Shown here piece after piece: positions 1-7,565 of a stretch of DNA of 39,743 nucleotides (position 1 is its first letter; the number at the start of each line of letters is the position of its first letter). The notes under the pieces were generated by a model. That model was not told where the DNA came from. It made no database searches and saw nothing but the letters and a program-made list of their open reading frames with translations. The stretch covers positions 23,765 to 63,507 of the forward strand of contig VBOY01000033.1 in NCBI GenBank assembly GCA_005893295.1. Reading direction: 5' to 3'. A program made the position numbers and the translations under genes. This stretch comes from Candidatus Eiseniibacteriota bacterium. GTDB taxonomy: Bacteria > Eisenbacteria > RBG-16-71-46.

Positions 1-554
1 CGCTCTCCAAGGGCATGCAGCAGAAGCTGCAACTCTGCACCACGCTGATCGGCTCGCCGCGCTTGCTGATCCTCGACGAACCGTTCACCGGACTCGATCC
101 GCTCAATGTCCAGCTGTTCGAGGAGATCTTGCACGAGCGCCGGGCCTCAGGCACCACGGTACTGCTTTCGACTCACCAGATGAGCAAGGTCGAGGAGGTG
201 TGCGATCGGGCCCTCATGGTGAACCGCGGGCACATGGTGCTCTACGGTCCGGTGCAGGAGATCCGCCGTCACTACGCCGACCACGCGGTGCTGGTGCGCA
301 CCGAGCGCGTGCCGCAGGGAGTGCCCGGGGTACGGGCGGTGGAGCGGTTCAACCACGAATGGAAGCTCACGCTGGAGCCCGCGGCCTCGCCCGAGTCGGT
401 GCTGCGATCGCTCCTCGAGCGCGGGGTCGGCATCGAGTCGTTCGCGCTCGCCACGCTGCCGCTCGAGGACATCTTCGTGAAGGTGGTTCGTGAGGGGTTG
501 GGGCTCGACCACGGGGTGAGCGGCCCGCCCACCGTGGACGCGGCGGCGCGGTGA
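1..554 (+). CDS. ABC exporter ATP-binding subunit (3' part, NatA-like)
   Basis: This gene enters from the left edge, so its start and Walker A motif lie outside the window. The first visible codons, from position 3, read LSKGMQQK, the ABC signature motif. A Walker B motif LLILDEPFTGLDPLN and the H-loop STHQMSK follow. The C-terminal tail of about 110 residues resembles the DUF4162-type tail of Na+ or drug exporter ATPases. Its stop overlaps the GTG start of the permease gene as GTGA, so the two are translationally coupled. It should energise the permease encoded next. The transported substrate cannot be read from the sequence. Confidence 0.93.
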   Translation, partial: LSKGMQQKLQLCTTLIGSPRLLILDEPFTGLDPLNVQLFEEILHERRASGTTVLLSTHQMSKVEEVCDRALMVNRGHMVLYGPVQEIRRHYADHAVLVRTERVPQGVPGVRAVERFNHEWKLTLEPAASPESVLRSLLERGVGIESFALATLPLEDIFVKVVREGLGLDHGVSGPPTVDAAAR

Positions 555-1927
555 AACTCGATTGGAACCTCGTCTCCGCCGTAGCACGCCGTGAGTTCCT
601 GACCACCGTGCGGCGCAAGGCTTTCCTGTTCATGCTGATCGGCACCCCTGCCTACTTCGCCTTCGTGATGTCGATCTCGGCGGGTACCGAAGCGCGCGAA
701 CGCACCGAGGCTCTCAAGGAGCTATCGGTGCTCGGCGTGGTGGATTCGTCCGGCCTGTTTGGGCACGCCGCCCCCGAGATCCGCACCGAGGTTCAGGAGA
801 TGCCGACGCTCGGCCGTGCGCCGCGCCTGCCCGCCCCAGCGGAGTCGTTCCGCACTACGGTGCGACCCTATCCGGATCAGCTTTCGGCCGAGGCGGCGCT
901 ACGCTCCGGGACGATCAGCCAAGTGCTGGTGATCCCCAAGGACTATCTCGAGACCGGTCACGTGCGACGCTATGCGCGCAAGAGCAATATGTTCTCGGGG
1001 GCCGACCGGCGTGCCGTGGCCGGTTGGCTGGCGCGCAACCTGGTCGCGGATCGAGTCGGCGACCAGCTGGCCGTCCGCGTGGCGCGGCCCACCGATCAGG
1101 ACATCCTGTACGTGCTCGACCGCAACGGCCGGTTCGAGCTCAAGGACGACCGGCGCGAGATGGCGGACTTCATGCTCCCGTTCGCGTTCTCGATGCTGCT
1201 CGGGATGAGCATCATGATCGGGGGCCAATACCTGCTGCAAGGAGTGGCCGAAGAGAAGGAATCCCGAATCCTCGAGTCGCTGCTGTGCACGGTGAGCGCC
1301 GAGGAGCTGATGGCGGGCAAGCTGCTCGGCCTGGGAACGGTGGGACTGTCCGTGGTGGGCGTCTGGGTGCTCGCCGGCAGCGTGGCCGCCGGATCCGCGG
1401 TCGGCATGCTGGGAGTGTCGGTCCCCGCCGCCTGGATCGCGATCGCTCTCGCGTACTTCGTGCTCGGCTACCTTTTCTTCGGCAGCATCATGACGGGCAT
1501 CGGAGCGGTCACCAACAACATGCGCGAAGGGCAGCAGTTTGCGGTCTGGTTCACGTTCGCCAACTTCGCGCCGTTGATCATGATCACCAGGATCCTAGGG
1601 CATCCTTCGTCGTCGTTGGCGGTGGGGCTCTCGCTGTTCCCGCCCACCGCGGCGACGTCCATGATGCTCAGGATCGCGGCCCCGTCCTCAGCGGTGCCTG
1701 CCTGGCAAATCGCGCTCTCCCTGGCGTTGCTGGCGGGGGCGGCATTCCTGGCCCTGGTGGCATCGGCTCGGGTGTTCCGAGTGGCGTTGCTCATGTACGG
1801 AGATCCTGCGTTGGGCCCGCCAGGTCTGATCGCAAGGCTAGATGGCCCGGCATTTTGCGCGGCCGCTCGCCGCGGCGAGTCGCACCCTGCCCGATTCCAA
1901 ATTCCGCTTGGAATGACCGCCCCTTGA
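551..1927 (+). CDS. ABC-2 type exporter permease (NatB-like)
   Basis: A 458-residue integral membrane protein starts at a GTG that overlaps the stop of the ATPase gene. It has one N-terminal membrane segment (about residues 26-45, after RREFLTTVRRKAFLF). A large extracytoplasmic domain of roughly 170 residues follows, then about five membrane helices from residue 215 on. The motif EEKESRILESLLCTVSAEELMAGK before the helices is typical of the NatB/ABC-2 family. The last 40 residues after LLMYGDPALGPPG are Arg/Pro-rich and look unlike the usual short tail, so the reading frame may extend beyond the ancestral end. Substrate unknown. Confidence 0.9.
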   Translation: MKLDWNLVSAVARREFLTTVRRKAFLFMLIGTPAYFAFVMSISAGTEARERTEALKELSVLGVVDSSGLFGHAAPEIRTEVQEMPTLGRAPRLPAPAESFRTTVRPYPDQLSAEAALRSGTISQVLVIPKDYLETGHVRRYARKSNMFSGADRRAVAGWLARNLVADRVGDQLAVRVARPTDQDILYVLDRNGRFELKDDRREMADFMLPFAFSMLLGMSIMIGGQYLLQGVAEEKESRILESLLCTVSAEELMAGKLLGLGTVGLSVVGVWVLAGSVAAGSAVGMLGVSVPAAWIAIALAYFVLGYLFFGSIMTGIGAVTNNMREGQQFAVWFTFANFAPLIMITRILGHPSSSLAVGLSLFPPTAATSMMLRIAAPSSAVPAWQIALSLALLAGAAFLALVASARVFRVALLMYGDPALGPPGLIARLDGPAFCAAARRGESHPARFQIPLGMTAP

Positions 1928-2206
1928 GGGGACAATCAATTAGCTGCTTGGGCGGGGAATCCTGCCGCGAGGTACAGGACTTGCGACCTGATGCCCATGC
2001 CGGACGGTGATCCGGCGTCGCTCAAGCAGCATCAGGAGCCTACCGGCGACTCGTAAAGCCCGGGTCCCGCGAGACCCCGGTCGTCTGGAGGGTGGAAGCG
2101 CAGAACAAGGCACCAAGCGCCTGAGGTCGTCGCTTCTCTCCTGAGTCGGTGGACGTGCTCGTCCACCCAAACGGGACCGCCCGGTCGAAGACCGGGCGTT
2201 TTCGTT
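1928..2206 (+). ncRNA. Candidate structured RNA ending in an intrinsic terminator
   Basis: This stretch holds no convincing gene but is full of complementary segments on the plus strand. Bases 1943-1953 can pair with 2020-2030 (11 bp, one G-U). Bases 1987-1992 can pair with 2031-2036, giving a pseudoknot, with hairpin 1999-2016 inside its loop. Further stems are 2060-2066/2073-2080, 2095-2100/2131-2136 and 2148-2155/2160-2167, and the terminator at 2178-2206 closes the run. It could be a free RNA or the 3' untranslated region of the exporter operon. I could not match it to 6S, SRP, RNase P or tmRNA. The family is unknown and both ends are estimates. Confidence 0.4.
2178..2206 (+). terminator. 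Intrinsic terminator
   Basis: A perfect 9-bp GC-rich stem (2178-2186 with 2190-2198) with a GAA loop is followed by TTTTCGTT. This is a textbook Rho-independent terminator on the plus strand. It ends transcription from the exporter operon or from the candidate RNA before the convergent cytochrome c gene. Confidence 0.88.
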
Positions 2207-2269
2207 GGGCCATAGCGGGACCGCCGGGATTGGCCCTCTCGTAGCGAGCCTCTGGGTCCGAGACCGCTT

Positions 2270-2851
2270 CTAGGGCTTGCTGGCGGCGGCCGGTGGTGGC
2301 GGCAGGTTCTGGGCGTCCCACGCCGGAGGCAGCGGGAAGGCCAAGATCGCTCCCGAAGCCGTGGCACCCGGCGGCACCCGGTCCAGGTTCTTGTGCTTCA
2401 AGGGTGGCACGCTCTTGATGAACGCCGCCAGGGCGTACGCGTCGTCGTCGCTCATCTGGGCGTAGGACGGCCATGGCATGGGCGGCAGGAGCGGCGTCTG
2501 GTCGGGCCGCCGCCCGGTGCGGAACGCCCGCACGATGTCGTCCTCGCTCCAGCTGCCGATCCCGGTCTCCGGGTCGGGCGTCAGGTTGCGCGCGTACGTG
2601 ACACCCCAGGGGCCCTGCCAGCCGAGCTCGCTCCCGGAAAGAAGCCGCGTCGTGTCGGGCGCTCCGTAGAAGGTCCCCGGAGTGTGGCAATCGTTGCACC
2701 CGCTGGTCCAGCTGAGCGTCCTGCCCCGCGCCAGCTTCTCGGCCTCGGTCCGCCGCGGCGGAGCCTGCGCGGTGGTGCACGAAAAGGCGACCAGCGCGAT
2801 GGCGAGCGACGTCGCCGCGGTGAGACCGGCAGTCCATCGAGTCCAGGTCAT
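2270..2851 (-). CDS. Exported mono-haem cytochrome c
   Basis: The start at 2851 is chosen because AGGGAGGGACC precedes this ATG and a signal peptide begins there (MTWTRWTAGLTAATS...). Longer frames upstream lack such features. The product has 193 residues. The N-terminus could be a lipoprotein signal (AFSC, residues 22-25) or be cleaved after AQA. The haem-binding motif CNDCH lies at about residues 52-56, and PPMPW is a likely axial Met region. A Pro/Ala-rich tail ends the protein. It probably transfers electrons in the periplasm. No oxidase or dehydrogenase partner is adjacent, so its specific partner is unknown. Confidence 0.85.
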   Translation of the reverse strand: MTWTRWTAGLTAATSLAIALVAFSCTTAQAPPRRTEAEKLARGRTLSWTSGCNDCHTPGTFYGAPDTTRLLSGSELGWQGPWGVTYARNLTPDPETGIGSWSEDDIVRAFRTGRRPDQTPLLPPMPWPSYAQMSDDDAYALAAFIKSVPPLKHKNLDRVPPGATASGAILAFPLPPAWDAQNLPPPPAAASKP

Positions 2852-3012
2852 GGTCCCTCCCTTGGTGTGGCCTGATTGGATGGCGCCAAGGTGCCCCTGC
2901 GTGTCGCGCCTGTCAACGATGGGAAGGATCGCCGTCAGGGGCTCGTGGCCACGCATCCGGCGGGCCGGGGCGCTTGCGCTCGCCGGGCCGCCGGTCGCAC
3001 AATCGGCCGTCC

Positions 3013-4776
3013 ATGCGCACGCTTCGGCTGGGACTGGCCCAACTCAACCCGACGGTCGGGGACCTCGACGGCAACGTCCAGCGGGTGGTGGAGAGCATCG
3101 GGCGTGCGCGCGCTCTGGGCGTGGACGTGCTCGCCTTCCCCGAGATGGTGATCCCCGGCTATCCCCCCGAGGATCTGCTGCTCAAACCGTCCTTCATCGA
3201 TCGAACGCTCGAGCGCACCCGCAATCTCGCCGCCGAAACGCGCGGCATGACGGTGGTGGTCGGCACGATCGACCGCGAGATCGACCTCTATAACGCCGCC
3301 GCGGTGCTCCACGACGGCCACCTGATCGGCACCTACCGCAAGCGCTACCTGCCGAATTACGGCGTGAGCCCGGTGTTCGCCCGCGACGAGGCCGTGATCG
3401 GAGTGAGCATCTGCGAGGACATTTGGTACCCGGGGGGGCCGGTGGAAGAGCAGATCATTCGCGGCGGCGCCGAGCTGGTCTTGAACCTCTCCGCTTCCCC
3501 ATACCACGCCGGCAAGGCCCAGGCGCGCCGGCGCATGTTGTGCACCCGCGCCGCCGACAACCAAGCGATCGTCTGCTATGTCAACCTGGTGGGGGGCCAG
3601 GACGAGATCGTGTTCGACGGCGCGAGCCTGATCGTCGACGAGCAGGGCCTGGTGCTCGCCGAAGGCGAGATGTTCGAGGAAGACCTGGTGGTGGCCGATG
3701 TCGAGATTGACGCGGTGTTCAGCGCCCGCCTCCACGACCCGCGGCTGCGCAAGGAGCGCGTGCTGGACGGCGAGACCACGGCGCGCTTCGAGCTGTCGCC
3801 GATCGCCGACGATGGGCCGCGCGAGACGGAGGCCGAGGGCGCGGGTGGCCGGTCCGGGGCGGCGCCGGTGGCGGCCGTGGCCCTGCCCAGGCCCGCGCTG
3901 GCGCCCCGGCCCACCGTCGTCCAGCGCGATCTGGCGGCGGAGATCTACGACGCGCTGGTGCTGGGCACGCGCGACTACGTGCGCAAGAACGGGTTCGACA
4001 CCGTGGTGCTCGGCCTCTCGGGTGGCGTGGACTCGGCGTTGTGCGCCTGCCTCGCGGTGGATGCGGTGGGGGCCACGCACGTGGTCGGCGTGTGCATGCC
4101 CTCGCGATACACCTCGGGCGCCTCACGCGAGGACGCCGAGGCGTTGGCGCGCTCGCTCGGCATTCGGTTCTACCTGCTGCCGATCGGGGAGGTATTCGAA
4201 AGCACGTTGCGGGTGCTGGAGTCCCCGTTCAGCGGGCGTGCAGTGGACATCACGGAGGAGAATCTCCAGGCGCGGATCCGTGGCAATTACTTGATGGCGC
4301 TCTCGAACAAGTTCGGCTGGCTGGTGCTGACCACCGGCAACAAGAGCGAGCTGAGCGTCGGGTACAGCACGCTCTATGGCGACATGGCGGGCGGCTTCGC
4401 AGTGCTCAAGGACGTCTACAAGACAATGGTCTACCAGCTCGCGATCCACCGGAATGGACACGGATCGCAGCCGCCGATCCCACAGCGCACGCTGAGACGC
4501 TCGCCGAGCGCGGAGCTCAAGCCGGATCAGACCGATCAAGACACGCTGCCGCCCTATGACGTGTTGGATCCGATCCTACGCATGTACGTGGAGGAGGACC
4601 GCTCGTCACGCGAGATCGCGGAGCTGGGGTTCGACGAGGAACTGGTGCGGCGGGTGATCCGCATGGTGGACCGCTCCGAGTACAAACGGCGCCAGAGCCC
4701 GCCGGGGATCAAGATCACGCCGCGCGCACTGGGCAAGGATCGGCGGCTGCCGATCACCAACCGTTGGCAGGGTTAG
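3013..4776 (+). CDS. nadE: Glutamine-dependent NAD+ synthetase
   Basis: This 587-residue enzyme makes NAD+ from deamido-NAD+, ATP and glutamine. The N-terminal nitrilase-type glutaminase domain shows the Glu-Lys-Cys triad in FPEMVIPGYPPEDLL, YRKRYLPNYG and SICEDIWYPGG. The C-terminal ATP-pyrophosphatase domain has the P-loop LSGGVDSALC and the motif TTGNKSELSVGYSTLYGDMAG. The ATG at 3013 begins the family-like MRTLRLGLAQLNPTVGDLDG. Upstream codons read as low-complexity and are left out. It is divergent from the cytochrome gene and convergent with the lipoprotein gene. An Ala/Gly/Pro-rich linker of about 35 residues separates the domains. Confidence 0.96.
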   Translation: MRTLRLGLAQLNPTVGDLDGNVQRVVESIGRARALGVDVLAFPEMVIPGYPPEDLLLKPSFIDRTLERTRNLAAETRGMTVVVGTIDREIDLYNAAAVLHDGHLIGTYRKRYLPNYGVSPVFARDEAVIGVSICEDIWYPGGPVEEQIIRGGAELVLNLSASPYHAGKAQARRRMLCTRAADNQAIVCYVNLVGGQDEIVFDGASLIVDEQGLVLAEGEMFEEDLVVADVEIDAVFSARLHDPRLRKERVLDGETTARFELSPIADDGPRETEAEGAGGRSGAAPVAAVALPRPALAPRPTVVQRDLAAEIYDALVLGTRDYVRKNGFDTVVLGLSGGVDSALCACLAVDAVGATHVVGVCMPSRYTSGASREDAEALARSLGIRFYLLPIGEVFESTLRVLESPFSGRAVDITEENLQARIRGNYLMALSNKFGWLVLTTGNKSELSVGYSTLYGDMAGGFAVLKDVYKTMVYQLAIHRNGHGSQPPIPQRTLRRSPSAELKPDQTDQDTLPPYDVLDPILRMYVEEDRSSREIAELGFDEELVRRVIRMVDRSEYKRRQSPPGIKITPRALGKDRRLPITNRWQG

Positions 4777-4887
4777 ACGGGACCGGGAACCCGATTCCGG
4801 CGTTGGTCGGCGTCTTGAGTCCCCCTCGCGTGACGCCGCGGGCCGGGGGGAGCTCCGGGCCCTGCGCATGCGCCATGAGCGCCGACT

Positions 4888-5526
4888 TCAGTTGGGCACG
4901 CTGACCTTGACCGTACCCACCATGCTCAGCGTCAGCTTGACCGCGTAGCCGAAGGCGATCTGAACGTTGGGGTCGTTGTTCGGGGTGTTCGCGCCCGTGA
5001 CCCGGAACGTGACTGACTCGGTCGGCGTCCCTCCCGCCTTGAGCTGGGAGAGCATGCTGGCCAGGGCTTGGTTGATCACGCCCACGCCCGCGCTCTTGAG
5101 CGCGGCTCCCCGATACGGCGTCACCGCGCCCACGCCGATGGTGAAGCCGGCGATCAGGGGCTGCTCGGGACCGCTCGGGCCCTGCACGCTCAGGTTCCCC
5201 TGAACCGTCCGGCCCGCCAGCGGATCCGCGGCCGTGATCGCGTACTCCACCGAGGTCACCTTGACGTCCACGACGTCGCTCGCGTCGATCCCGGCGTCTT
5301 CCAGGAGCTTCTTCACATCGAGGTCGGTGCCCTCTCCGATCGACACCACCTGCACCTCGTTGAGCGGGTCGGTCTCGGGGCCGCTGGCATGGAAGGTCGC
5401 GCTGGTCGAGCCGCTCACCGCGAGCTCGACGATGCGGTCCTTGACCTCGGGAATCAGGATGCACCCGGCTCCGAAGAGCGACGCCGCGAGGACGATCGCC
5501 ATGAGCCCGGAGCTCGAGCTGCGCAT
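4888..5526 (-). CDS. Hypothetical lipoprotein
   Basis: A 212-residue protein with a short signal peptide ending in a possible lipobox (LFGAGC), followed by a beta-rich soluble region of repeated polar strands. AGGAGG lies just upstream of the ATG at 5526. The gene begins 8 bases after the stop of the barrel-like gene and is probably cotranscribed with it. I do not recognise a named family. The composition suggests an envelope-facing beta-sandwich, perhaps working with the upstream barrel. Confidence 0.8.
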   Translation of the reverse strand: MRSSSSGLMAIVLAASLFGAGCILIPEVKDRIVELAVSGSTSATFHASGPETDPLNEVQVVSIGEGTDLDVKKLLEDAGIDASDVVDVKVTSVEYAITAADPLAGRTVQGNLSVQGPSGPEQPLIAGFTIGVGAVTPYRGAALKSAGVGVINQALASMLSQLKAGGTPTESVTFRVTGANTPNNDPNVQIAFGYAVKLTLSMVGTVKVSVPN

Positions 5527-5534
5527 GGGTCCTC

Positions 5535-6431
5535 CTAGAGGCCGAAGCTCAGGCCGACGGCCGCGCCGTTGACGGCGGCGGCGTTGAACTCGCCATGGAT
5601 CTTGACGACCGGAAAGCTGAGCTGCGCCCCGATCGTGAGGTGGGCGTTCGACTCGGTAGCGAAGTCGACCTCGACCTTCTGGCCGGGATTGTTGGAGTCC
5701 TCGTACTTGGCCTTCATGTCCAAGGTGTCGAAGCCGACGCCGACGTAGGGTTGGAGCATGGCGAAGCTCTTGCTGCCGGTGACGTCGAAGTGGAACGTCT
5801 TGGTCTTGATGAGATCGTCGTCGACGCTGAAGGTCTGGTAGAAGATGCCGGCGGCGAGATCGACCGGCAGCCCCGGAACGTACCGGGAAATCGAATGCTG
5901 CGCGCCGATTCCGAACAGATCGAGCTTGCCCAGGTCCGAGTTGCCGATATCGAGGGAGAGCCAACGTACCGTCGCGCGCGTGCCGAGCACGGAGCCAATG
6001 GTCGCCTGCGGCACGGCGATGGCGAACTCGTCGATGTCGAACCCGCCTGGGTGATAGAGGGTGGTCCCACCCTGGCCGCTCTGCGCCACCGACTGCTCGT
6101 CGCCGATCACGGTGGGGGCCTTCACCGGCGACGTGCTCTGGAAGCCCGGCGGGTCCTTGGGCGAATAGGTGCGATCGGCGTCGTCGAATGCCACGCCCAT
6201 CACGTGCACGCCGACGGCGAAATGGACGCCGGCCAGCGGGACCTTGCCGGTCTGGAAAATGGCCGCGTTCAGAGTTCCGGACAGCGCCTTGGGGAGCGGG
6301 CCCAGATAGCCCTTCGCGTTGTCCCCGGTGAGCGCGCCCAGGTTGTCTTGGAGCTGGGCGACCGCCGGCGACACCGCGCACGCTGCGACCAGGGCCACGA
6401 GCACTGCGGTCCGCACCGTTCTTGAGGGCAT
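5535..6431 (-). CDS. Exported beta-barrel-like protein (DUF6588-like)
   Basis: A 298-residue protein with a clear signal peptide (MPSRTVRTAVLVALVAACAVSPAVAQ). The rest alternates hydrophobic and polar residues and has Gly-rich turns, as in outer-membrane beta-barrels. The opening DNAKGYLGPLPKALSGTLN and the overall arrangement remind me of DUF6588 proteins, but that is from memory. It ends in SFGL, a terminal aromatic-containing strand suited to BAM recognition. It is first in a two-gene unit with the lipoprotein at 4888-5526. Confidence 0.8.
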   Translation of the reverse strand: MPSRTVRTAVLVALVAACAVSPAVAQLQDNLGALTGDNAKGYLGPLPKALSGTLNAAIFQTGKVPLAGVHFAVGVHVMGVAFDDADRTYSPKDPPGFQSTSPVKAPTVIGDEQSVAQSGQGGTTLYHPGGFDIDEFAIAVPQATIGSVLGTRATVRWLSLDIGNSDLGKLDLFGIGAQHSISRYVPGLPVDLAAGIFYQTFSVDDDLIKTKTFHFDVTGSKSFAMLQPYVGVGFDTLDMKAKYEDSNNPGQKVEVDFATESNAHLTIGAQLSFPVVKIHGEFNAAAVNGAAVGLSFGL

Positions 6432-6524
6432 CGCCTGTGCTCCCGGTGTTACAGCGCCGCGGGCAGCGTGATTCTAGAGGCCGACGCGGAGAGCGTCAAA
6501 CGCGCGTGCAAAGTCGAAGCGCCG

Positions 6525-7211
6525 CTACTGGAGCACGCGCACCGCGATCACGCTCGCCGAACAGTGGAGCGTGATCAGGTTCGCGATGTGCTCGAGCGCG
6601 GTGGACAGATGCTGGCCGGCGCGCTCCGGCGGGCAGAAGAGCGCGACCAGCAGGTTGCGCGTGTGGGGCGAAACCGCGGTGCGCATCGAGTCCGAGGTCG
6701 GTGCGCCGAACGGTCCCTCGTCATCGGCGAGCAACAGGCGTCCCGAGAGATTCACGCGCTGCTTGCGTATGCCTGGATAGCCTTCCCCGTCGCGTCCGAT
6801 CCGCACGCGGATCGTGCCGCGCACCGCGTCACGATCGTAGAGGCCGAGCGGCAGCTGGTGCTCGAGCGAGCAAAGGTTGCAGACATCGACGACCGGACTC
6901 ACCCGCGGCAACCCCTTGCCCTGGAGCACGCGCCGCAGCAGGGCCTCGCTGCTGGGACGCGTCTTGGTGGGATCCATGTCGAGGCGATGGAACAGGGCCC
7001 GCGTCTCGGCGACCCCGGGGATGTCGGCAGGCTGGCGGCCCGCGTAGAGCGAGACCAACCGCGCAATGACGCGCTCGGCGTCGGCGTCGAACGCGGGCGG
7101 CAGCCCCGCGTTGTTCACCGCCTCGGCTTCCAGGAGACCGAGAGCGAAGCAGCCCCGCAACGAATCATCCAGGGCCAGATGGAGTCCCTGGACCCGTGCT
7201 CCTATCGACAT
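6525..7211 (-). CDS. B3/B4 tRNA-binding domain protein
   Basis: A 228-residue protein made almost wholly of a B3/B4 domain, the editing-type module of the PheRS beta subunit. Diagnostic stretches are RALFHRLDMDPTKTRPSSEALLRRVLQG, VVDVCNLCSLEHQLPLGLYD and the late TRNLLVALFCPP. Stand-alone B3/B4 proteins are thought to hydrolyse mischarged or free aminoacyl substrates, but their role is poorly known. Both flanks are gene-poor, so context says nothing more. The ATG at 7211 has only a weak ribosome site. Confidence 0.85.
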   Translation of the reverse strand: MSIGARVQGLHLALDDSLRGCFALGLLEAEAVNNAGLPPAFDADAERVIARLVSLYAGRQPADIPGVAETRALFHRLDMDPTKTRPSSEALLRRVLQGKGLPRVSPVVDVCNLCSLEHQLPLGLYDRDAVRGTIRVRIGRDGEGYPGIRKQRVNLSGRLLLADDEGPFGAPTSDSMRTAVSPHTRNLLVALFCPPERAGQHLSTALEHIANLITLHCSASVIAVRVLQ

Positions 7212-7565
7212 CGGTCGACCTGGCGCTCCACGACCACCCGAAACGGTGCCCCCTCGATCTCATGACTGCGGATGCTGCTACGCACTGGGACCGCGATTCA
7301 GGGGTGGGCGGCGGGAACTCCCTTTCCGACCCAACTGGCCTGACGACGCAAGGGTCGCCATGAACGTTGCGGCCAAACATCACTGTTTTCGCCGCCCACC
7401 GACTCGGGGTCGACGCCGCGCGCCAGGCGCAGGGTGCGACAACGATTCCGCTCGCGGCGAACCATACGGGAACGGACGCCGACGCCCAAGCAGAATTCCA
7501 TCGAGCAAAAATTCGCGCGGAAATTATTCTTGACTTCCATCTCGCACCGCGCGGATGAGGCGCGA
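7212..7565. other. Gene-poor stretch
   Basis: No confident gene lies here. The part at 7500-7545 is locally AT-rich against a GC-rich background. An 80-codon minus-strand frame (7298-7540, beginning MEVKNNFRANFC) opens in that patch but has no recognisable family or clear ribosome site. A 27-codon GTG frame (7202-7285) overlaps the start of the B3/B4 gene. Neither is called as a gene. Confidence 0.5.

Noticed and set aside
2089-2101. AGGGTGGAAGCGC resembles the T-box motif AGGGTGGNACCGCG.
   Set aside because: The pairing does not form the T-box antiterminator, and no gene follows on that strand.
1928-2206. 6S RNA, SRP RNA, RNase P RNA or tmRNA.
   Set aside because: The diagnostic conserved segments of each were looked for and not found.
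4754-6381. A single long minus-strand gene over the barrel and lipoprotein genes.
   Set aside because: The upper part is a shadow frame; separate signal peptides and ribosome sites define two genes.
7202-7285. 27-codon GTG frame overlapping the B3/B4 start.
   Set aside because: Very short, no ribosome site and no known family.
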